Position numbers and translations under genes: made by a program. This document shows positions 1 through 8,089 of a stretch of 64,000 bases of DNA, one piece after another. Numbering within the stretch: the first letter of the stretch is position 1; each line of letters opens with the position of its first letter. A model generated the notes under the pieces. It saw only the letters and a list, made by a program, of their open reading frames with translations, had not been told where the DNA came from and ran no database searches. Source of the DNA: DASSTJ01 sp035707965 (GTDB lineage Bacteria; Actinomycetota; Actinomycetes; Actinomycetales; Angustibacteraceae); the NCBI GenBank assembly GCA_035707965.1, contig DASSTJ010000183.1, positions 1 through 64,000 of the forward strand, in the 5' to 3' direction.

Positions 1-60
1 CGAGGACGGCCGCGGCAGCAGCCACCGCCGCCGCCGTGGTCTGAGAGCCGGGGGAGCGGG
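1..60. other. Window edge, possible 3' end of a plus-strand gene
   Basis: One plus-strand frame reads an Ala-rich tail and stops with TGA at 42-44, which could be the last codons of a gene convergent with the fadB-like gene. Too little sequence is present to name a family, and the Ala-rich reading could be chance in GC-rich DNA. Confidence 0.2.
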
Positions 61-2232
61 TCAGGCGGGGACGCTCGCCACGCCCGGCGCCAGGAACCGC
101 TCGCCGGTGACCTTCTCGGAGACACCGGTGCGGTCGAGGTACGGCGTGATGCCGCCCAGGTGGAACGGCCAGCCGGCACCGAGCAGCATGCACAGGTCGA
201 TGTCCTGAGCCTCGGCGACGACCCCCTCGTCGAGCATGAGCCGGGCTTCCTGGGCCAGCGCCCCGAGCGCACGTTCGCGCACCTGCTCGGCGGTCAGTGG
301 CGAGTCGCCGAGCTGCATGAGCGCGGTCGTCTCGTCGTCCAGGTAGGGCTGGCCCTTGTCGTTCCAGGACCAGACGCCGGGCTTGCCGGCCTCGACGAGG
401 CGGCGCAGGTTCTCCGAGACGCCGAAACGGTCGGGGAACGCCTGGTGCATCGTCTCGGCGACGTGCAGCGCGACCGCGGAACCGACGAGCTGCAGCAGCA
501 CGAAGGGGGTCATGGGCAGACCCAGCGGGCCCAGCGCCTTGTCCGCGACCTCGACCGGCGTGCCTTGGTCCACGGCGGTCGTCACCTCGCCGAGGAACCG
601 CGTGAGCAGGCGGTTCACGACGAACGCGGGCGCGTCCTTGACCAGCACGCAGGACTTCTTCAGCGTCTTGCCGACGGCGAAGGCGGTGGCCAGCGACGCG
701 TCGTCCGTCGCGTCGCCCCGCACCACCTCGAGCAGCGGCAGTACCGCGACGGGGTTGAAGAAGTGGAAGCCGACGACCCGCTCGGGGTGCCGCAGCCGCG
801 ACGCCATCTCGGTCACCGACAAGGACGAGGTGTTGGTGGCCAGCACGCACTCGGCCGAGACGACCGCCTCGACCTCCGCGAACACCTGCTGCTTGACCGA
901 CATCTCCTCGAAGACGGCCTCGATCACGAAGTCGGCGTCGGCGAAGCCCTCCTTGGACGTCGATCCGGTGACCAGCGCCTTGAGCCGGTTCGCCTTGTCC
1001 TGGCTGACTCTCCCCTTGGCGAGCAGCTTGTCGACCTCGTCGTGCACGTAGCCGACGCCCTTGGAGACACGCTCGGCATCGAGGTCGGTCATGACGACCG
1101 GCACCTCGAGCCGGCGCACGAACAGCAGCGCCAGCTGGCTGGCCATCAGGCCGGCGCCGACGACGCCCACCTTCGTGACCGGGCGAGCGAGGGACCGGTC
1201 AGGTGCGCCGACCGGACGCTTCGCCCGGCCCTGCACGAGGTTGAACGCGTAGACGCCGCTGCGGAACTCGTCGCTCATGATGAGATCGGCCAGGGCGTCG
1301 TCCTCCGCGGCGAAGCCGGTGTCGCGGTCGGACGTGCGCGCGGCCGCGACGAGGTCGAGGGCGACGTACGGGGCCGGCGTGGCTCCGCCCACCTTGGCGT
1401 CCGCGAACCCGCGGGCCTGCGCGACGGCGCCGTCCCAGGCCTGCTCGTCGCGGTCGACCTCGGCACGCTCGACCGCCGTCGCGCCGGTCAGCACCGAGGC
1501 GGCCCAGCGCAGCGACTGGACGAGGAAGTCGGCCGGCTCGAACATCGCGTCGGCGATGCCCAGCTCGAAGGCCTGCGGCCCGGAGAGCATCCGGTTCTGG
1601 CTCATCGCGTTCTCGATGATGACCTTGAGCGCCTTCTGCGGACCGACGAGGTTCGGCAGCAGGTAGGCACCGCCCCAGCCAGGCACGAGACCGAGGAAGA
1701 CCTCCGGCAGCGCCAGTGCCGGGACACCGGACGAGATCGTGCGGTAGGTGCAGTGCAGCGCGATCTCGACGCCGCCGCCCATCGCAGCCCCGTTGACGAA
1801 GGCGAACGACGGGACCGGCAGCTCGCCGAGGCGCCGCAGCTGCGCGTGGCCCAGGCGTGCGACGGCGAGCGCGTGCTCGCGCTCCGCCAGCTGACCGACG
1901 TCCTTCAGGTCGGCACCGACGGCGAAGATGAACGGCTTGCCGGTGACCCCGACCGCCACGACCTCGCCGGCCTCGGCGCGGCGGGTCACCTCGTCGAGGG
2001 CGTCGCGCAGGTTCAGCAGGCCCTTCGGTCCGAAGGTCGTCGGCTTCGTGTGGTCGAAGCCGTTGTCCATCGTGATGAGCGCGAGGGTGCCGGCACCGTC
2101 CGGCAGCGTGACGTCCCGGACCGGGAAGCGGGTGACCCGCTCGTCGGTGCTGGCCGCGGCGAGCTGCTCGGCGACGTCGTCGGAGCCGCTCGCGCCGACG
2201 CCCGGGGTTGCGCTGGTTCCGGTGGTGGTCAT
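61..2232 (-). CDS. fadB: Fatty-acid oxidation enoyl-CoA hydratase / 3-hydroxyacyl-CoA dehydrogenase fusion
   Basis: A 723-residue trifunctional-type alpha subunit that hydrates 2-enoyl-CoA and oxidises the 3-hydroxyacyl-CoA with NAD in cytosolic beta-oxidation. Residues about 40-300 are a crotonase domain with the GGG oxyanion stretch at 152-154 and Glu156 and Glu177 at the usual catalytic positions. A Rossmann domain starts near 353 (GAGLMAS near 360), followed by Glu438 and His490 (GFHFFNPV) of the dehydrogenase, then two C-terminal helical domains. The ATG at 2232 shares one base with the thiolase stop (TGATG), so the two are translationally coupled. An in-frame GTG at 2331 lies inside the thiolase gene and is rejected as start. 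Confidence 0.93.
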   Translation of the reverse strand: MTTTGTSATPGVGASGSDDVAEQLAAASTDERVTRFPVRDVTLPDGAGTLALITMDNGFDHTKPTTFGPKGLLNLRDALDEVTRRAEAGEVVAVGVTGKPFIFAVGADLKDVGQLAEREHALAVARLGHAQLRRLGELPVPSFAFVNGAAMGGGVEIALHCTYRTISSGVPALALPEVFLGLVPGWGGAYLLPNLVGPQKALKVIIENAMSQNRMLSGPQAFELGIADAMFEPADFLVQSLRWAASVLTGATAVERAEVDRDEQAWDGAVAQARGFADAKVGGATPAPYVALDLVAAARTSDRDTGFAAEDDALADLIMSDEFRSGVYAFNLVQGRAKRPVGAPDRSLARPVTKVGVVGAGLMASQLALLFVRRLEVPVVMTDLDAERVSKGVGYVHDEVDKLLAKGRVSQDKANRLKALVTGSTSKEGFADADFVIEAVFEEMSVKQQVFAEVEAVVSAECVLATNTSSLSVTEMASRLRHPERVVGFHFFNPVAVLPLLEVVRGDATDDASLATAFAVGKTLKKSCVLVKDAPAFVVNRLLTRFLGEVTTAVDQGTPVEVADKALGPLGLPMTPFVLLQLVGSAVALHVAETMHQAFPDRFGVSENLRRLVEAGKPGVWSWNDKGQPYLDDETTALMQLGDSPLTAEQVRERALGALAQEARLMLDEGVVAEAQDIDLCMLLGAGWPFHLGGITPYLDRTGVSEKVTGERFLAPGVASVPA

Positions 2233-3467
2233 CAGGCCGCAGCCTCCTTCGACGCGCTGGTCTCCTTGCCGTAGTCGGCGTGGTGCGGGTTCTCCCAGAT
2301 CACGGCACCGCCCATGCCGATGCCGATGCACATGGCCGTGAGCCCGTAGCGGACCTCCGGGTGCTCAGAGAACTCGCGCGCGAGCTGCGTCATGAGCCGG
2401 ACGCCGGACGACGCGAGCGGGTGCCCCACGGCGATGGCCCCGCCGTACGGGTTGACCCGTGGGTCGTCGTCCGCGATGCCGAAGTGGTCGAGGAACGCCA
2501 GCACCTGGACGGCGAACGCCTCGTTGAGCTCGTACAGGCCGATGTCGTCGATGCTGAGTCCGGCCTGCGTCAACGCCTTCTCGGTGGCCGGGATCGGCCC
2601 GACGCCCATGACTTCGGGGTCGACCCCCACGAACGCGTAGGACACCAGGCGCATGCGGGGCGTGAGCCCGAGCTCCTCGGCGGCGTCGGACGACGCCAGG
2701 ATGCAGGCCGTCGCGCCGTCGTTGAGCCCTGCCGCGTTGCCGGCGGTCACCCGGCCGTGCGGCCGGAACGGCGTCTTGAGGCTCGCGAGGTCGTCCATCG
2801 TCGTGCCGGGGCGCGGTGGCTCGTCCTCGGTGGCCACGCCCCATCCCTTCTCGTCGTGGCGCGTCGCGACCGGCACCAGGTCGGGCTGGATCTTGCCGTC
2901 GGTGTAGGCCTGGGCGAGCTTGGCCTGGCTGGCGACCGCGAAGGCGTCCGAGCGCTCCTTGGTGATCTCGGGGAACCGGTCGTGCAGGTTCTCGGCGGTC
3001 GAGCCCATCACCAGCGCGGACGGGTCGACGAGCTTCTCGGCGATGATGCGAGGGTTGGGGTCCACGCCCTCGCCCATGGGGTGGTGGCCCATGTGCTCCA
3101 CGCCGCCCGCGATGACGACGTCGTAGGCGCCGAAGGCGATGCCAGATGCCGTCGTCGTGACGGCCGTCATGGCACCGGCGCACATGCGGTCGATCGCGAA
3201 GCCCGGGACGGAGCGGGGCAGGCCCGACAGCAGCGCGGCCAGGCGGCCGATCGTCAGCCCCTGGTCCCCGGTCTGGGTCGTGGCGGCGATGGCCACGTCG
3301 TCCACCCGCTCCGGGGGCAGCTGGGGGTTGCGGCGCACGAGCTCGCGGATGCACGAGATCACCAGGTCGTCGGCCCTGGTCTGTGCGTACACCCCCTTCT
3401 CGCCCGCCTTGCCGAACGGGGTGCGGACGCCGTCGACGAAGACGACGTCACGGAGCTGACGGGGCAC
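2232..3467 (-). CDS. fadA: Acetyl-CoA C-acyltransferase (thiolase)
   Basis: A 411-residue thiolase that cleaves 3-ketoacyl-CoA with CoA, the last step of beta-oxidation. The nucleophilic cysteine is Cys96 in DRMCAGAM; GHPLASSG near 360 carries the active-site His and CIGIGMGG near 391 the second Cys, so it should be active. Family length is about 390-410. The GTG start at 3467 is preceded by GGAGGC at 3471-3476. It is the first gene of a two-gene operon with the hydratase/dehydrogenase. Palindromes in the upstream gap (3506-3517 and 3542-3557) may bind a fatty-acid responsive repressor; that is inference. Confidence 0.95.
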   Translation of the reverse strand: MPRQLRDVVFVDGVRTPFGKAGEKGVYAQTRADDLVISCIRELVRRNPQLPPERVDDVAIAATTQTGDQGLTIGRLAALLSGLPRSVPGFAIDRMCAGAMTAVTTTASGIAFGAYDVVIAGGVEHMGHHPMGEGVDPNPRIIAEKLVDPSALVMGSTAENLHDRFPEITKERSDAFAVASQAKLAQAYTDGKIQPDLVPVATRHDEKGWGVATEDEPPRPGTTMDDLASLKTPFRPHGRVTAGNAAGLNDGATACILASSDAAEELGLTPRMRLVSYAFVGVDPEVMGVGPIPATEKALTQAGLSIDDIGLYELNEAFAVQVLAFLDHFGIADDDPRVNPYGGAIAVGHPLASSGVRLMTQLAREFSEHPEVRYGLTAMCIGIGMGGAVIWENPHHADYGKETSASKEAAA

Positions 3468-3505
3468 GGTGCCTCCTGCGTGTCGGATGCTCAGACCCTC
3501 GATGC

Positions 3506-3517
3506 TACTCGTCAGTA
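3506..3517. promoter_or_regulatory. TACT-N4-AGTA palindrome before the thiolase operon
   Basis: TACTCGTCAGTA has perfect 4-bp arms and lies about 40-50 bases upstream of the thiolase GTG, where a repressor would overlap the promoter. Short palindromes of this kind are typical TetR-family operators; the regulator is not in the window. Confidence 0.35.
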
Positions 3518-3541
3518 ACCTTGCCCGACAGCAGGGGCGGG

Positions 3542-3557
3542 GTGTGAACCCTCACAC
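3542..3557. promoter_or_regulatory. GTGTGA-ACCC-TCACAC palindrome in the divergent gap
   Basis: Perfect 6-bp inverted repeat with a 4-base spacer in the gap between the divergent thiolase and FAD oxidoreductase genes, 22 bases before the oxidoreductase ATG. It could be an operator for either gene. The assignment is inference. Confidence 0.4.
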
Positions 3558-3579
3558 TGCACTCCTACTCTTTCTCGCC

Positions 3580-5034
3580 ATGACCCCGCCGTCGTCGTTC
3601 TCGCCCGGCAGCCACGGCGTGTCCGGCAGAGCCACGGAGCGTTCGGCGGACCTCGTCGTGCTGGGCGCCGGCCCCGCCGGCCTCGCCGCAGCGTGGCGAG
3701 CGGCGCTGCGGGGACTGTCTGTCGTGGTGCTGGAGAAGTCCGACCAGGTCGGTGGCCTCGCCGGCAGCTTCGAGGTGGACGGCATCCGGGTGGACTACGG
3801 CTCCCACCGGCTGAACCCCGCCACGGACCCGGCGATCCTCGATGACCTGCGCGGGCTCCTGGGCGACGACCTGCAGACCCGGCTGCGCAGCGACCGGCTG
3901 CGGATCGGCGGCAGCTGGGTGCGCTACCCGCTGAGAGGCCGGGAGGTGGCGTCCGCACTTCCGCCGGCGATGGTGCGGCGGGCCGCACGCGACGCGGTCT
4001 TCGCCCCGGTGCGCCGCAGCGACGACTCGTACGCGGGTGTCCTGCGCGCCAGGGTCGGACCGACCCTGTACGACGCGGTCTACGGCCCGTGGGCGCTCAA
4101 GCAGTGGGGCCTCGACGGCGACGCCATCGCGGCCGAGCAGGCGCGCCGCCGTGCCAGCGTCGACCGTCCCTGGCGATTCGCCGCTCAGCTTGTCGGGCGA
4201 CGCCGGCGAGGCGGAGCCCCGGAGACGTTCCTGTACCCGCGTCGTGGCTTCGGGCAGCTCAGCGACGCCTTGGCCGACGCCGCCGTCGCGGCCGGGGCCA
4301 GCATGCTGACCGGCGCGGAGGTCACGCGCGTGCACGCGCGCACCGACGGCGTCCGCGTCGAGTGGGACTCCGGCGGGCTGCACGCCACCCAGGCCTTCAG
4401 CACCATGCCGATCACCACGCTGGGCCGGGTCGCGCGGCCGGCACCCTCGGTGCAGGCGGTGCAGGGAGCGGCCGGCCTGTTCTTCCGGGCCATGGTGCTC
4501 GTCTACCTGGTCCACGAAGGTGGTCGCTGGAGCCAGTTCGACGCGCACTACCTGCCGGACGCGCCCACGCCGGTCACCCGGGTGAGCGAGCCCACCAACT
4601 ACCGCAGCAGCGCCGACGACCCCTCCGACCGCAGCGTCGTCTGCGCCGAGCTGCCCTGCCGCACCGGTGACGCCACCTGGGCGGCGGACGACGCCACGCT
4701 GGCCTCGATGGTTCAGGAGGGGCTGACCGCGGCCGGCCTCCCGCCGGTGCGGCTGCCGTCGTCCGGTGGTGTCGTCGTGCGCCGGCTGCCGCGCTTCTAC
4801 CCGGTGTACCGGCAGGGCTACCTGGAGCGGCTCGCCGGTATCGAGTCCTGGGCCGATCGGCTCGCGCACGTCGCGTCCTTCGGACGGCTGGGGCTCTTCG
4901 TGCACCACAACAGCCACCAGGCCATGCGCGTCGCCTACGACGCCGTCGACTGCCTCGGGCCGGACGGGGTGCTCGACCACGTCTGCTGGGCTGCCGCCCG
5001 CGACGGCCGCACCGCGCTCTCACCGTCCGACTGA
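3580..5034 (+). CDS. FAD-dependent amine-oxidase-like oxidoreductase
   Basis: A 484-residue flavoprotein. The dinucleotide-binding fold begins near residue 22 with LGAGPAGLAAAW and continues to an acidic strand end (LEKSDQVGGLAGS), the signature of the amine oxidase / protoporphyrinogen oxidase / UDP-galactopyranose mutase superfamily. The substrate is not evident. The region after the FAD motif (GSHR, RYPLRG) resembles UDP-galactopyranose-mutase-like or desaturase-like members more than HemY, and a genuine HemY is encoded at 11433. I chose ATG 3580; GTG 3544 is an in-frame alternative. The last 100 bases overlap the convergent RNase D gene. Confidence 0.8.
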   Translation: MTPPSSFSPGSHGVSGRATERSADLVVLGAGPAGLAAAWRAALRGLSVVVLEKSDQVGGLAGSFEVDGIRVDYGSHRLNPATDPAILDDLRGLLGDDLQTRLRSDRLRIGGSWVRYPLRGREVASALPPAMVRRAARDAVFAPVRRSDDSYAGVLRARVGPTLYDAVYGPWALKQWGLDGDAIAAEQARRRASVDRPWRFAAQLVGRRRRGGAPETFLYPRRGFGQLSDALADAAVAAGASMLTGAEVTRVHARTDGVRVEWDSGGLHATQAFSTMPITTLGRVARPAPSVQAVQGAAGLFFRAMVLVYLVHEGGRWSQFDAHYLPDAPTPVTRVSEPTNYRSSADDPSDRSVVCAELPCRTGDATWAADDATLASMVQEGLTAAGLPPVRLPSSGGVVVRRLPRFYPVYRQGYLERLAGIESWADRLAHVASFGRLGLFVHHNSHQAMRVAYDAVDCLGPDGVLDHVCWAAARDGRTALSPSD

Positions 5035-6248
5035 TCCCGCGCATCGGCCACGGCGCTGTGCGTCAGCGCCTCCCGGATGACCGGAGCCACGATGTCGATC
5101 TGCCAGGGGCGCGCACCGTGGCCGGCGAGCACCTGCTCCAGGTCGGTGGCGGCCGGGGGCTGCCAGAGCGCCCGCCGCACGACGTCCGGTGTCATGAGGT
5201 TCTCGACCGGCACGTTGAGCTCGTCGGAGATCTCGGCCAGCCTGGCGCGCGCGACGGTGAGCCGCGCTGCCGCGTCCGGGTCGCGGTCGGCCCAGGCGCG
5301 TGGTGGCGGCGGGCCGTCGGACGGGAGCGAGTGCACCGGGAGCCGGTCGGCCGGCACCTGCAGGCCGCGCTGCACCGCCCCGAGCCACGTGCGTGCCTGC
5401 CGGCGAGCGGCCGGGCCGCGGAACTCCTTGAGGGCGGTCAGCTCCTCCGTGGTGCGCGGCTCGGCGGCGGCGGCGGCCACGATCGCGGCGTCCGGCAGCA
5501 CCCGGCCGGGCGCGATGTCGCGCGTGCGCGCCACCTGGTCCCGCGTCTGCCACAGCTCCCGGACGATCGCGAGCTGGCGTCGGCTCCGCAGCTTGTGCAT
5601 GCCGGACGTGCGTCGCCACGGGTCGGTGCGCGGCGACGGCGCGGGCGCGGCGGCGATGGCCGCGAACTCCTGCTCGGCCCAGCCGAGCTTGCCCTGTTCG
5701 GCGAGGACGCCGGCCAGTGCGTCCCTGACCTCGACGAGCACCTCCACGTCGAGCGCCGCGTAGCGCAGCCAGGGCTCGGGCAGCGGACGCGTCGACCAGT
5801 CGGCGGCCGAGTGCTCCTTCGCGAGCGAGAGGCCGAGCAGGTTCTCGACCACCGCTCCGAGGCCGACCCGAGGTAACCCGGCGAGGCGGGCGCCGAGCTC
5901 GGTGTCGAACAACAGGTCCGGGTGCATGCCGACGTCGGCGAGGCAGGGCAGGTCCTGGTTCGCGGCGTGGAGCACCCACTCGACGCCGCGGAGGCTGTCG
6001 TTGACCGGCGTGAGGTCGGGGCAGCCCAGCGGGTCGATGAGCCAGGTGCCGGCGCCCTGCCGGCGCAGCTGCACGAGGTAGGCGGCGTGGCCGTAGCGGT
6101 ACCCCGACGCCCGCTCGGCGTCGACGGCGACCGGCCCGCTCCCGCAGGCCAGGGCGTCGGCAGCGCGCAACAGGTCACGCTCTTCCGTGACGACGTCCGG
6201 CACCCCTTCTCTGGGCGCGAGCAGGGGAGTTGGTTCGCGGTCGGTCAC
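4935..6248 (-). CDS. rnd: Ribonuclease D (DEDD exonuclease with HRDC domain)
   Basis: A 437-residue 3'-5' exoribonuclease used in tRNA and stable RNA 3' processing. Its DEDD domain has VAVDAERASG near residue 40 (first Asp/Glu pair), HAANQDLPCL (second Asp), and LRYAALDVEVL (YxxxD type). An HRDC domain follows at about 225-310. The GTG at 6248 has TACCGT 12 bases upstream and no Shine-Dalgarno, so it is probably leaderless. The C-terminal tail overlaps the 3' end of the oppositely oriented FAD oxidoreductase gene by 100 bases. Position next to a response regulator and DUF3000 gene is common in actinomycetes. Confidence 0.92.
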   Translation of the reverse strand: MTDREPTPLLAPREGVPDVVTEERDLLRAADALACGSGPVAVDAERASGYRYGHAAYLVQLRRQGAGTWLIDPLGCPDLTPVNDSLRGVEWVLHAANQDLPCLADVGMHPDLLFDTELGARLAGLPRVGLGAVVENLLGLSLAKEHSAADWSTRPLPEPWLRYAALDVEVLVEVRDALAGVLAEQGKLGWAEQEFAAIAAAPAPSPRTDPWRRTSGMHKLRSRRQLAIVRELWQTRDQVARTRDIAPGRVLPDAAIVAAAAAEPRTTEELTALKEFRGPAARRQARTWLGAVQRGLQVPADRLPVHSLPSDGPPPPRAWADRDPDAAARLTVARARLAEISDELNVPVENLMTPDVVRRALWQPPAATDLEQVLAGHGARPWQIDIVAPVIREALTHSAVADARDQSDGESAVRPSRAAAQQTWSSTPSGPRQSTAS

Positions 6249-6254
6249 ACCGTC

Positions 6255-6260
6255 ACGGTA
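6255..6260 (-). promoter_or_regulatory. -10 box TACCGT for RNase D
   Basis: TACCGT on the minus strand begins 12 bases before the GTG at 6248, with no ribosome-binding site between, which fits a leaderless transcript. Confidence 0.5.
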
Positions 6261-6317
6261 CGCCGTTCGACAAGCAGCGCAGCGTGACCGCGCCGCGGCA
6301 TGGGGCGTGCAGGTGGG

Positions 6318-6920
6318 TCAGCTGATGACGCCCGCGCGCAGCGCCAGCATCACCATCTCGGCGCGGTCGCCGGTGCCGAGCTTGCGCGCGATGCGGGCGA
6401 GGTGACTCTTCACGGTGAGAGCCGACAGGCCGAGCTGCGCACCGATCTCCTTGTTGGACCGGCCGTTCGCGACGTGCTGCAGCACCTCGATCTCACGCCC
6501 CGAGAGCTGGTCGGCGACGCCGTTGGCCACGGGCGACTGGATGCGCCCTGAGCCGCGGCCCGACACGAGGAAGCAGCGGACGCCCGCGGTCAGCGCTCCG
6601 CGCACGGTGTACGGGTCCTCCAGGCTCGACAGGGCCAGGGCGCGCTGCCAGCCGGCGGCGCGCAGGTCGCGGAGCAGCCCCAGGCCGGAGCCGTCCGGCA
6701 GGTTCACGTCCACGACGCACAGCTCGCGAGGTCCGAGCGCTGTGGCTCGCGCGCGAGCCTCGGCGACGCTGCCGGCCTGGACGACGTCCCGCGCACCCAG
6801 CGCCCGCATGGTGCGGCTGATGGACTCGCGCGGAGCCTGCTGGCCGACGACGACGAGCACCGTGAAGCGGCCGGCTCGCGGCATGGCGGCAACACCCATG
6901 CGTTCGGCGACTGCGGCCAC
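6318..6920 (-). CDS. Atypical LuxR-type response regulator
   Basis: A 200-residue regulator with a receiver-like domain (about 20-125) and a NarL/LuxR helix-turn-helix (about 138-195, SGREIEVLQHVANGRSNKEIG, then LTVKSHL). The phosphoacceptor Asp71 (VVDVNLPDGSG) is kept. The acidic pair normally at the end of the first strand is replaced by VGQQ at 25-28, and the switch Lys by Ser120 (FLVSG). Phosphorylation is therefore doubtful. The GTG at 6920 is chosen because GGAGGAGACCTC lies directly before it; ATG 6899 is a weaker internal alternative. No histidine kinase is nearby. Its target is unknown. Confidence 0.85.
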   Translation of the reverse strand: MAAVAERMGVAAMPRAGRFTVLVVVGQQAPRESISRTMRALGARDVVQAGSVAEARARATALGPRELCVVDVNLPDGSGLGLLRDLRAAGWQRALALSSLEDPYTVRGALTAGVRCFLVSGRGSGRIQSPVANGVADQLSGREIEVLQHVANGRSNKEIGAQLGLSALTVKSHLARIARKLGTGDRAEMVMLALRAGVIS

Positions 6921-7219
6921 GAGGTCTCCTCCGGTCTGGTCGACGGCGTCGTGGGCCCGGTGCCCGCGGTCCTTCCGTCTGCCTCTCTGCATCGGCAGCG
7001 GTGGCCGGGATCTTGACCGGAAACCCGAGAACGTCCGATCCGGGCGAGGGAGCTCGTTCACCCAGGCGGGCGCGTCCCCCTCGGCGCGCCGTCACCGACG
7101 GTGACAACGCCGACATCCCGGGCAGCGGCGTCCGGCGCGCGGGACGGGTCCAGGGGCGCTCGTGCCGACATCCCACGACGTGCCCGCGTGGGCCCTGTCC
7201 CGGCTTGCGAGCTCGCGGG
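6921..7219. other. Gap upstream of the response regulator
   Basis: No supported gene. It holds the response regulator ribosome-binding site next to 6920 and a palindrome GTCACC-GAC-GGTGAC at 7091-7105 that could be an operator. The DUF3000 gene ends at 7220. Confidence 0.5.
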
Positions 7220-7852
7220 TCAGCGTCGCCGGGCGCGCAGTGCCGTGACCCCGTCCGGCAGGGGTGGCAGACCGGCGACCGTGCACAGCAGGTCCGTCCA
7301 GGCCAGCAGGTGCACGCCGAGATCCGGGCCGCTGCTTCGGGACCCGTCGCGCGGGCCGTGCGGCGTCCAGGACGCGCGAAGCTCGATCTCCACGCTGGCC
7401 GGGCGGTCGGCGAGCGCCGCGAAACTCTGCGACAGCACCCGGGTGACCGTGCCGCCCTCGTGGCTGAACGGCGCTTCGCGGCCCGCGAGCGCGTCCACCA
7501 GCCACGACCACCCGACGTCCGCCAGCAGGGGGTCGGACCCCAGCTCTGGCTCGAGCTCGGCGCGCACGAACGTGACGGCACGGAAGGTGCCGCCCCAGGG
7601 CTCCGGCGCCGAAGGGTCGTGCAGCAGCACGAACCGCCCGGTCGCCAGCTCGTCGCGGTCGTCGTCGGGATCGGCGTCCCCGCTCAAGGGCGCCAGGACG
7701 TCGGCCGTCAGTGCGACCGCGTACGGCGCGATCCGCTGCGGCGCGGGCGCCTCGTCGATCACGACCTCCGCCCGCACGCGCGCCGCGCGCAGGGAGTCGA
7801 GCGCCCGCTGGAAGTCTTCCGGGACGTCGTCGGGCACGAGGTGCGCGGCCAT
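7220..7852 (-). CDS. DUF3000 domain protein
   Basis: A 210-residue acidic cytosolic protein of the actinobacteria-specific DUF3000 family; function unknown. Recognisable family features are the N-terminal ALDSLRAARVRAEVVIDE helix, the APYAVALTADV stretch and RFVLLHDPSAPEPWGGTFR. There is no signal peptide or membrane segment. Families in this position usually sit between hemE and the regulator/RNase D genes, as here, with an EamA transporter inserted. Whether it is linked to heme or RNA metabolism is not known. Confidence 0.85.
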   Translation of the reverse strand: MAAHLVPDDVPEDFQRALDSLRAARVRAEVVIDEAPAPQRIAPYAVALTADVLAPLSGDADPDDDRDELATGRFVLLHDPSAPEPWGGTFRAVTFVRAELEPELGSDPLLADVGWSWLVDALAGREAPFSHEGGTVTRVLSQSFAALADRPASVEIELRASWTPHGPRDGSRSSGPDLGVHLLAWTDLLCTVAGLPPLPDGVTALRARRR

Positions 7853-8076
7853 GTCGGCAGCGTACGTCCGGGTCGCCGGGAGAGGCCGCCGGACGCGCCG
7901 GCCGCGACGGCCGCGACACGTCCGGACGAGTCCCCACCGACCGGACCAACCGGCGCGAAGCGTGTCCAGGACGCCGAACCGGGTCCTCGATCCTGCGGCC
8001 GGACCCGGGCGGCAGCGCGCCCGCGGACGGACCGACCACCGGGTGAGCGGCGCGGCGGCGGACGTCGGCGCTCACC

Positions 8077-8082
8077 TAGAGT
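8077..8082 (+). promoter_or_regulatory. -10 box TAGAGT for the EamA transporter
   Basis: TAGAGT starts 13 bases before the GTG at 8090 with no Shine-Dalgarno, consistent with leaderless expression. Confidence 0.5.
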
Positions 8083-8089
8083 GCGCCCC

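Noticed and set aside
160..2274. Long plus-strand open frame opposite the hydratase/dehydrogenase gene
   Set aside because: Its predicted product is Arg/His/Gly-rich without family features, and the opposite strand has two clear beta-oxidation genes. GC-rich DNA gives such antisense frames.
3580..5034. Second protoporphyrinogen oxidase
   Set aside because: Only the FAD-binding part is shared; the C-terminus lacks the HemY ending, and a clear hemY lies at 11433-12935.
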